Origin: Isoetes taiwanensis
Lineage: Eukaryota; Streptophyta; Lycopodiopsida; Isoetales; Isoetaceae
Direction: 5' to 3'
Assembly (NCBI GenBank): GCA_021234155.1
Contig: JAJEKV010000001.1
Span: 1,365,927-1,429,926 of the forward strand
DNA: 64,000 nt
Shown: in pieces, positions 56,212 through 64,000 of the stretch
How positions within the stretch are numbered: position 1 is the first letter of the stretch
Layout of the letters: every line of letters begins with the position of its first letter
Position numbers and translations under genes: made by a program
The notes under the pieces: model-generated
Told to the model about the DNA's origin: nothing
What the model saw: only the letters and a program-made list of their open reading frames with translations
The model's database searches: none

Positions 56212-56979
56212 TGATACAATTCATGTATATTTGGGAAGTTGCAATAACATAGAATCATAGAACCATAATGAAATAATAGAGCACCGAACTAAAGAAGCTT
56301 TATTCATGCACAATTGATATGGCAGCACCATTAACCACCCAACCGGATCCACTAGGTTATGGCAAACCACAAGTACTATGGCAAATACAAAGCTCTGGCG
56401 TCTGGCCTATTGGCCTTCCAGACTAATCTAGCTACTCCATGTAGCCACACATCATAAAAACAATTGCAGATCTGTGAAGTCGCTATGGCAGTAATATGTG
56501 ACCCCTTGTCACCTTTTCGGCCATTACTCTCTCCTCCGGATGAACTACGAAATGTGCCACCCCAATTCGGAAACTAGACTCCGAGACGGTTCCAAGAGCT
56601 AAAGGTCGCTTCAATCGGATCTCTGGTTGAGGAGATATGTCCAACTGAATTTTCAGTTCTATTTATAGATCTCTCTGCGACTTCAGCCTTTTTTAGCAGC
56701 AGTTGCCTTTTTCCTCAAAACATCTCCTTGCCTTTAATTAGCTTATATGACTTATCATATGGGACATTATCTATGATCTGTTTCTCAACCAATAACCATC
56801 CCAATGATAGTGCCTTGACCCCTTCCATTAATCTAAATGGTTTCTGCACACTAAATGCTATGTTATCCTATGCCCCTTTAAATTATTAGGTGACCTTGGG
56901 AATAACATTTACATAGTATTTGCCATAATTCCAATAACCCATTCGCCATGGACCACTCCCCCGTGCTTGCTCTATATCA
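56212..56979 (-). mobile_element. 5' LTR (768 bp) of a non-coding LTR element
   Basis: The plus-strand ends are TGATACAATTC and CTATATCA, giving TGATA/TATCA inverted termini and the usual TG...CA. The primer-binding site adjoins. The first 30 bp on the minus strand recur at 54934. The 1.28-kb interior (54935-56211) has no polymerase; the 83-codon frame at 56103-55852 is unassigned. This fits a TRIM/LARD-like non-autonomous element, or a Copia element that lost its coding region. Confidence 0.75.
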
Positions 56980-57210
56980 TATAGAGCAGAGAATTTTTTT
57001 TGCTTCGGCTCCTTTTAATATTTCTACTCTTAATCCATCAAAAATCCATTTCGAAACTGATCCAAATAACCTCTTACATCTATCAAACGAACAAACATCT
57101 GATTGGATTTTCCCTTGTTCTTCACAAAATCGTTCCTATTTGTCATAAAATCTGGCATATTCTTCATAAGATCTGCCGTTTAAGCACTGGGTCTCAGCAT
57201 TGGGTCTTAT

Positions 57211-57312
57211 AATTGTGAACAACATGGTTGAGATGAGGATAGAACAGCAAAATTAAAACAACAGATTGTGAACAGCGTGGTCGAGATGAGAATAGAACAA
57301 CGAAATGAAAAC
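57211..57312 (+). repeat. ~53-bp tandem duplication
   Basis: TTGTGAACAACATGGTTGAG and TTGTGAACAGCGTGGTCGAG start the two copies, each continuing ATGAGGATAGAACA or close variants. Confidence 0.8.
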
Positions 57313-58650
57313 CGACACAGGCACAGGTATTTGAAGTTACAAAAAAAAATTAAATCTACTAGTTCTAAATCCAAAACCTAAATCATGCTTTTTTAAGACA
57401 CAAAGCAATTCCTGAATCAACAAGACAAATGCAGCAGTCTACATACCTCGATCAAGGCAACAACGGATGCCCTCAAAATCTTGCTTTACATCCTTGCTGG
57501 ATGAAACATTTTTGCAAATTTGGATTGAGAAAAGTGGTGCATTAAATGGAAGCGAATGTTTGTACATGCATTAGATTCTGCTGCAGATATGGAAGCGTAG
57601 ATACACAAACTGAAATCATTGCAAAAGTTTATAGAAAAAGATAGGATAGAAAGACTATTTTTAAGTTTGAATAGAAGAGAAACTGAATGTAGTTACCAAT
57701 GAAGCTTTATATAGTTTCCAGATTGAAACTTTATTAAGTTTCTCTTTTTGGGGGATAACCTCTATCGGGCGTAGATAAAGTCTTTTGGGGGGAGGGATTC
57801 AATGGTCCAATTTCTTAATATGTTAGATGGTTAGATGGCCCTTTTAGTGGTTTAAAGTGTTATATTAATATATTGTTATTAATGAGATATTTAATGTGCA
57901 CAAAATGTATACGAATGTTGTATATAATATGTACAAGAATATGTTAGAGCCGATTAATGAACTTCCACAACATTCTAAAACATTTGTTAAAAATTTGCAC
58001 TCCTTTATTTTGGGTTTGAGGTTTCGAAACATTCTAACATGGTATAACACTCTATCTTAACTCTAGAATGTCATAGAGCATTGGAGGCCTATAGGCAATG
58101 CACCAAGGATCTAGATTGCTTATTTTAGCCTTTTGACCATCACTAAACATACAACACATAAACACATAGACGAATACATGGATGCATTTCCCTATTATAT
58201 AGGAACATCAATGTCATTCCATTACGTTGATCATTTGGAGTAAAATTATTAAGAAGTTTATTCCTTCAATTCATATGTTTGTTGGCATTTGACCTAAGAT
58301 GTCCATTACAACCAAATCATTTTATCGAAGCAAATGCGATAGCTAGCATTAAAGAACCTAAACACATCTCCTAAGAAGTTAGACATGTCGTAATAGTCCT
58401 TTCAATCGACTTGGCTATTAGCTATTACATATTGAAGATTGACTAAGTAGGTTGGTTTGATACGGTTTAAGGTTAACATTTAACAAATGAGCTCGGGGGA
58501 GTGGCCAATATGATTATGCATTAGGCAATATCATATAAAGCTAGTATATATCATAATTGAGAACAAAAGGCAAAGATGTGCCAAAAGCCAATTGGACATC
58601 TATAAATAGAAGCTAAACTTCAAGTTGCGATATCTACGCATTAGTGTTTC
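57313..58650. other. Stretch without a recognisable gene
   Basis: AT-rich with only short frames. No repeats of this window seen. Confidence 0.5.
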
Positions 58651-58690
58651 AATAAAGTTTGTCGTTCTTCAAAAAAAAAAAAAAAAAAAA
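58651..58690 (+). other. Polyadenylation signal and A20 tract (retrocopy 3' end)
   Basis: AATAAA at 58651 is followed by GTTCTTC and 20 A. The TTC-A(n) junction equals those of the LINE at 47.85 kb and the retroposed segment at 31.65 kb. I find no upstream target duplication, so the 5' limit is unknown. Confidence 0.6.
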
Positions 58691-58741
58691 TCTAGCAATG
58701 TGAAATATATAATGACAGATTTATAAAGAAGAAATCTCTTA

Positions 58742-59010
58742 TTATGCAAGGTATGAGAAAAATACATTGAATAACCCAAACTTATTTCCTCTGTGATGCT
58801 TTTGAAGTAAAGAAGATTGTATATCTACCCAGCCAGCAATTGTTTTAATTGCAGATCTATGCTCTGCAAGTTGCTTAAGTTGCAATACGTTCTCAACCTC
58901 CTCTATAGAAGAGATAATCTTTGCCACTCCAGATACTTCTAGTACCACCACATCTATATTATCTACAAGCTTTGTTGGCAACATAAAGTATCTTTCAAAA
59001 AAAAAAAAAC
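58742..59010 (-). other. Exon-like open segment, unassigned
   Basis: Downstream (minus strand) of a T-rich tract and AAAG acceptor, the frame reads LPTKLVDNIDVVVLEVSG, then IEEVENVLQLKQLAEHRSAI and WVDIQSSLLQKHHR. The amphipathic, Leu-rich pattern looks coding. I cannot name the family. It may be an exon of a decayed gene. Confidence 0.3.
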
Positions 59011-59277
59011 AATTACAGTTTAGCAAGATTTATTAACTTTGGGTATGTGACCAATGGACATAGTCAGAGCAACTCTACACTATAGAAGGAGGAGAGTGTC
59101 TTTAGAAGTAAATTACCTATCTAAGCAAAGTTGGCCAACTATATGTCTATCAATATTTGTATTTAGGACGAAAAACTAAAAAGAAGTTTCATAAAGACAT
59201 AAATAGGGCTTGGGCTTTTCTTTTCTTCATTGTGAATTTTTCATTTTGTTGTGCTTATGTTATTTATAAAATTGAAT

Positions 59278-59660
59278 TGAATTGAATGATTTTTATCATC
59301 CACGGAGACCAATCGGTCTAGGGGACCCAATCAAGGAGCACAACAGATGTATCATTGTCAGGATTAAAAAACCCTGCCTTGAAGGGTTTTTGAAGGAAAA
59401 ATCTTGGCAGTAATAAGAATGCTGACAAATTATACAAATATACATTATGATACATTGTAATACATATCAAAATATCATCCAAGGACGTAGTTGAGTATGC
59501 TGGTCCATCACTTCTTGAAGATATGATTTGAACAGTTGCACTGAGGTCATGCTCAACATGATAGAGTGGCTGGTTGAGCTATACCAACTCAGCATAGCAT
59601 GCTCGGATGTGATCATATACTGGACAGATCTAAAGAGTATGACCCTCATCATGGAGAAAA
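59278..59660 (-). mobile_element. LINE family C-terminus and 3' end, copy 3
   Basis: The minus strand encodes DEGHTL, then CPVYDHIRACYAELV near 59650-59600, matching the His/Cys motif of the LINE at 2.8 kb (ESHALQACP, EHIRARML). The 3' tail follows, with CTTATTACTGCCAAG, a CCCTTCAAGGCAGGGTT hairpin, GGTCTCCGTGGATGATAAAA and a TTCAA microsatellite at about 59274. It ties the coding part and the tail to one family. Confidence 0.83.
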
Positions 59661-59699
59661 ATAAAAAAACATACTTGGGTTTTAAACAAAAAATCCTGC

Positions 59700-61285
59700 A
59701 ATTTAAATATGTACACTATACTTCATATGCAGACTATGCACATATAACTCTGGTAGCGGGAATCTAACACTGAAAATAAATCACTAGATTTGCTCAACCA
59801 AATCATTTATATCAGCTCGAACTCTCCCAGAGATTAATCATCTCTGCATGGTTGTAAGCTTGTAACTTGACTCTTCCTAGACACAAACATCCCTAGAACA
59901 ATCTTTTCCAACCATTAAAGTTTTCATATGACCATTTGCAACTAAGCCTATTTGAATACTCACTCATACTCTGCAACTTCTGTCGTATCCACTACTTACA
60001 CTTTGCACCAAGATCCTTATAGCCTAGCTCTCTCATATTGTGACCTTACTAAAGCATGAGCAAACATTCAATGTATCAGATTCACTCCTAAATCCCAGAG
60101 ACTGCAACTATAATTATAGAATCTACAAAACTGTGTGTGCCTTGCGACTTCCTTTTAATTCATAACCTTTGACAATCAAGGGCTGCATTTTACATTTTTA
60201 GCCAAAACTTACAACCGTAACTCTACTTGAAATCTGAATCTCTTCAAAGCACAAGCTTCCTTGAATCATCTTTCTCCTTTAGCAAGTTTCTGGACCTGGC
60301 AGAATAAGAACCGCCTTAAAGGAGCAGCCCATATATAAAAGATGCTCAGAACTTTCTGAATCCATATATTAAAAATGCCATCTTTTTCTTTCTATTCGGT
60401 GCCCTAAAACAACAAACAAAGAAATGGGAGTACTTCTTCTAACTTACTGCAGAAATAAAAATGGCAGATTTGACATATCCAAGTCCATGATATTTAACTC
60501 TGGCAACAAGAAACTAAACATCATGTTCAAACAAGTTTCTCTACCCAGAAACCTAGATAAGTCGTATTTAATTAAAGTGGGACTCATTCCATTCCCACTT
60601 TTTTGCGGAACTCTGTTCTTTTACACAAGAAGGAGCACCCACTAAAAGCGTCCTTAATTGAATTTTTGGTATTCTTTGTGCATCCAAGCTTTCTCGGTTT
60701 TTGTGGGATAACGAAGTCGAGTCCCCTGTTTTGGGGCTTATTTGTCATCAAAATAAGAGTTTTTAAGCGTGAGGGTGAATTCCTTTACCATGACATTTTG
60801 GCTCTATTTTCTTAGGTGGGTAGACAAGAGATCACAAATTCCAACAAAAAATAAGCAAATTGTTTACTTAATTACCAAAAAATACTAGTTTTGAGATACC
60901 TTATATTTATAAATGGGCTCATTACAATATATATTACAAGTGAGTGGGCGACCATAGTGGTCGTATTATCACAATGATTACACCCTCTTCACACATGAAC
61001 CACCTAGTGCAAGCGGCGGGTGGAGCTCGTCCAAGTCACGGAGCAACTTTGAGGGCGATAGAAATTTGTATGAGGAGTTCCTTCATAGGCGGCGTGCTTG
61101 TATGTCCAAGCGATGTCACCACCCTCTTTCGGCATCTTTCTTCAATGAACTGGTCTTTTCATTGCTCCCAAGCATGTACTATCCGGTCGAGATAAGGACC
61201 TGCAAAAGACAAAATCAAGTTAGTCAAGGGATGCTACTGAGGCAAAAAAATTAAAATAAAACACAGTTCTTAGGGCCATTTTTGA
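59700..61285. other. Stretch without a recognisable gene
   Basis: Short frames on both strands only. No element ends recognised. Confidence 0.5.
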
Positions 61286-61289
61286 AAAT

Positions 61290-61860
61290 ACAGGCCTGAG
61301 AGCCTTTCTCGACTCGCGAGTCGAGAAAGGCAGCTCAAAGCGAAGAACGCAAGTTTTAGGAATTGAAGGCCTTTCGACTCGCGCGGTCGAGAAAGGCGGC
61401 CAAAGCCAAAACGCAGTTTTAGGGTCGAAGGCCTTTTCGACTCGAGAAAGGCGGCTCAAAGCCAAAACGCCGGTTTTAGGGGCCGAGAAGGCGACTCGAC
61501 GAATGAGTCGAGAAAGGCAGCTTAAAAACGCGGGTTTTAGGGATCGAAGGCCTTTCTCGACTCATGAAGTCGAAAAGGCGATTCAAAGCCGTAAACGCAG
61601 ATTTAGGGGTTGGAAGGCCTTTCTTCGCGAAGTGAAAGGCGATTCAAAGCCGAAAACGCAGTTTTCGAGGTCGAAGTTCTTTTCGACTCGCATGAGTCGA
61701 AAGGCGATTCAAAAGTAAACGCAGATTTTAGTCGGAAGGCCTTTTCGACTCGCAAGTTGAGAAAGGCACCAAAGCTTAAAAATGCAAGTTTGAGGGCCTT
61801 TCTCGACTTCATGAAAGTCGAAAAGGCGACTTCGAAGTAAAAAAGGGCAATTTCAAAGCT
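61290..61860. repeat. Palindromic tandem array, nine units of ~62-75 bp
   Basis: The first unit holds a perfect 30-bp palindrome at 61302-61331 whose half is GCCTTTCTCGACTCG. Later units, at about 61367, 61430, 61480, 61549, 61616, 61675, 61737 and 61794, keep the hairpin with altered tips. Linkers keep GGCGRYTCAAAGCC, AAACGCAG and TTTTAGG. Some tip changes are paired: ACTC/GAGT in the seventh, ACTT/AAGT in the ninth. Frames across it (up to 155 codons) are repeat artefacts. Confidence 0.88.
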
Positions 61861-62426
61861 CAGAGTCCGAGAAGGTCGAAAATGAATAACCTTCAAACAT
61901 CCTATGTATTTTCTATGAAAAAATACCCTCCCCATAAATTTCCTACGTATTTTCCATGAAAAAATAGACCCTCCCCATGTATTATCTAATGGACACATAT
62001 CCAATGGACCCTCCCCCTTTCTAATGGACCATACCATATAGCTATATGAAGAGGGGACCATTGGGCTCATATTTAGCTATGTAAAGAGTAATGCCTAATG
62101 CACATGTAAATAGCAACATATGCACCTATAATGCACATTATAACCTACGAGAGCCTATTAGACCTATGCATTGTCCCCATTTTGTGTCTTGAACCTTCAA
62201 AATAGGTTAAACAAGGTGTAAATTATATCATGATCTTCGCAAAGTTAAATTTTTACCTTAGAATAAGAATATATGCCTAGAAAAACGTGCACCATGGCAG
62301 CGTAATGTTTAACGATGTGAACATAGTAGCACACACATGAAAAGAGGAAATTGGGGACGCGTCGAGAAATATAATCCTATATTATTAGCATTTATTTTAC
62401 ACTTTCTTTTCAACGTATTATTTTAC

Positions 62427-62495
62427 CCTTTTTCCCGCCCATGGTTGAATTTTAAATACCCCCTTTTTTTCCCGCCCATGGTTGAATTTTAAACT
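62427..62495 (+). repeat. ~34-bp tandem duplication
   Basis: TTTTTTCCCGCCCATGGTTG followed by AATTTTAAA occurs twice in direct succession. Confidence 0.85.
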
Positions 62496-62871
62496 TTGGT
62501 ACATACCTTTGAGACGAAGTTCTTTTGTACCACTTGGAAGAAGCTCCCCAACGCCATAGCTCCCAATCGCTTGCTAAACAATTTCGGCTTGGCGATTAAC
62601 CAACACTTACCGAAAAATCGTGGCTATGCAAAATCAACACCCTACCAAAAATCGTGGCTATTCAAAAAAGAATCGGAAAGAGTTGGAGCAAGAAACGGGC
62701 ATACATGCGAGAAAAAAGAATAGGAAAGATCGGGAGCAAGAAGGCTATGGCAGATCTTTTTATAAGGTATGGCCGTCATTTCTTTTGCTAGTCGCCATTT
62801 CTTTTGCTAGTCGTCATTCATCTTTGTTTCTTCTCATTGTTTCTTGCGCTGCGCTTTGTTGCCCATTGTAG

Positions 62872-63260
62872 GAGAGGCAAAGAAAAGAATGGAAAAAAAA
62901 AATAAAGAAGCACAGAGCAAAATTTAGAGTGGCACCGGAATGGAAGGATTTAGAGAAAGGAGACTATGAAAGGCGATAGAGGCAAAAACACGCTCTTCCC
63001 TGTTTGGATCAAAGCCAAGGAGCGGAGCTTGGATATGGCGCAAAATGTGCTTGTATGGAGCATGACCCCCCAAGGCGCCTTGTTGCCTTGCTTGCCGGGA
63101 GAGGCAAAAGAAAAGAATGGAAAAAATAAATAAAGGAGCACAAAGAGGTTAATGAGGCACCGGAATGGAAGGAATTAGAGAAAGGATTTAGAGAAAGGAG
63201 GATTTAGAGAATGGAAGGAAGGATTTAGAGAAGGATTTAGAGAAAGGAGGCGAAGCCCCG
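62872..63260 (+). repeat. Duplicated purine-rich block with GGATTTAGAGAAAGGA tandem tail
   Basis: GAGAGGCAAAGAAAAGAATGG through GGCACCGGAATGGAAGGA (in pieces) occurs at about 62870-62965 and 63097-63180. The second copy runs into about five tandem copies of GGATTTAGAGAAAGGA. A related GGCACCGGAATAGGGAGGAT lies at about 31680. Confidence 0.75.
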
Positions 63261-64000
63261 CGCCTTTTGTTTCTTGGCCGAGCTGGCACCACGGCAGGGA
63301 AGCCGGGATTCAACCCTCTGCCGGAAGGAGCTCGGTTACCTGATTAAGTTGAATATCATCTTCTGAATTTTCTTCCTCTGAAAGGGCAACAATATCAGGC
63401 ATCAGAGGAGGCTGCTCCACGATTTTAGCTTGGTTGGCCTCCCCGCTTGGCGCCTTATCAACAGATTATGGAGCCCTAAGCATCGATTATTCAGCATTTT
63501 ACAAGAACCTATAAGCGAATGTCTAAATCCGTTATGTCTGGCAGAGGGCATGACGGTGACCCAGGCCCATCTGCCGTGTGCCACACATCCGGGAGGCGAT
63601 TCAACCCTGGTGCTGCCCAAACCAGAGCACAAGGATAATTGGCTAAGATGGGCGCAAGACACTACAGCAGAGGAAGCTATGCCCATTCTGGCCGAGATAA
63701 GCTATGGAATGAAAGGATTTAGAGATAAGCAGCGGCCTCCAGTTTTGAGCTCGGTATGGAGCTTAAATGCGCTTCCGGTTTTGGATTTGGGGTTCTCTTT
63801 GTGTTTGATGTGGAAGATGTGGCCAGCAAATCGCTTTTCTTGCCTTTCTTGCATGGTAGCAGATGAAGAATCGCCTTTCTTGCATGGTAGCAGAGCCATG
63901 GTAGCATACAAGCTTCTGAATGCTCTCACTTTTCGCCTGAATTGGGTCTTTGTTTCTGAAAAAACCCCAGAGCAGCTGCATGACCATTTCTTCCTATTGA
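63261..64000. other. Stretch without a recognisable gene
   Basis: Contains a short duplication of CGCCTTTCTTGCATGGTAGCAG-type sequence (starts near 63829 and 63871). Minus-strand frames of 74-94 codons are unassigned and overlap in different frames. Confidence 0.45.

Noticed and set aside
58995-59010. Poly(A) tail of another retrocopy
   Set aside because: No target duplication or upstream element is seen; it is equally explained as the pyrimidine tract before a minus-strand acceptor.
61220-62070. Protein genes on either strand (81-155 codons)
   Set aside because: They lie in a palindromic tandem array, which yields open frames on both strands.

Overview
The window reads as nuclear DNA of a land plant with a large, repeat-rich genome. 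The AT-rich sequence has no operon-like gene packing. Reading frames are short and broken, and recognisable host genes are split by introns with GT/AG borders. The surviving fragments are plant families: plant-type dipeptidyl peptidase, monofunctional aspartate kinase, NDA-type alternative NADH dehydrogenase, PLS-type PPR protein, EMS1-like receptor kinase, ARL8 GTPase, trihelix factor and DnaJ. The style of the PPR, kinase and LINE remnants suggests a fern or another non-flowering plant, but this is inference.

Layout. 1-7 kb holds a 5'-truncated LINE, a Copia polymerase remnant split by a 483-bp hAT-type MITE, and a 550-bp foldback element. 7-9 kb holds a dipeptidyl peptidase relic on the minus strand. 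9.5-14.3 kb holds palindromic arrays, an LTR with its primer-binding site, and a ~190-bp higher-order satellite. 15.7-20.7 kb holds an unprocessed aspartate kinase pseudogene whose introns carry two MITEs and an antisense NDA fragment. 23.5-24.6 kb holds PPR and receptor-kinase relics. 27.8-28.65 kb holds the longest uninterrupted frame (273 codons, unrecognised). 30.5-36.1 kb holds a poly(A)-tailed retroposed segment with target duplication, an ARL8 exon and a trihelix pseudogene. 37.5-41.6 kb is dense in inverted and tandem repeats. 42.5-44.3 kb holds a DnaJ relic. 45.9-47.9 kb holds a second LINE with a poly(A) tail and a 16-bp target duplication. 49-52.8 kb holds a tRNA-like tandem repeat, a second hAT MITE and a two-orientation satellite. 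54.6-57 kb holds an LTR element without coding sequence whose interior is a ladder of hairpins. 61.3-61.9 kb is another palindromic array.

No complete, convincingly functional protein-coding gene is visible. Candidates for something expressed are the 273-codon frame at 27.8 kb and a 94-codon frame at 48.5 kb. The most unusual feature is the hairpin ladder at 55.1-55.9 kb, where successive repeat modules keep their loops and linkers but change both stem strands together. Several other arrays in the window (9.7, 11.5-12, 41.1, 52.6 and 61.3 kb) share the design of tandemly repeated palindromes with unrelated sequences.
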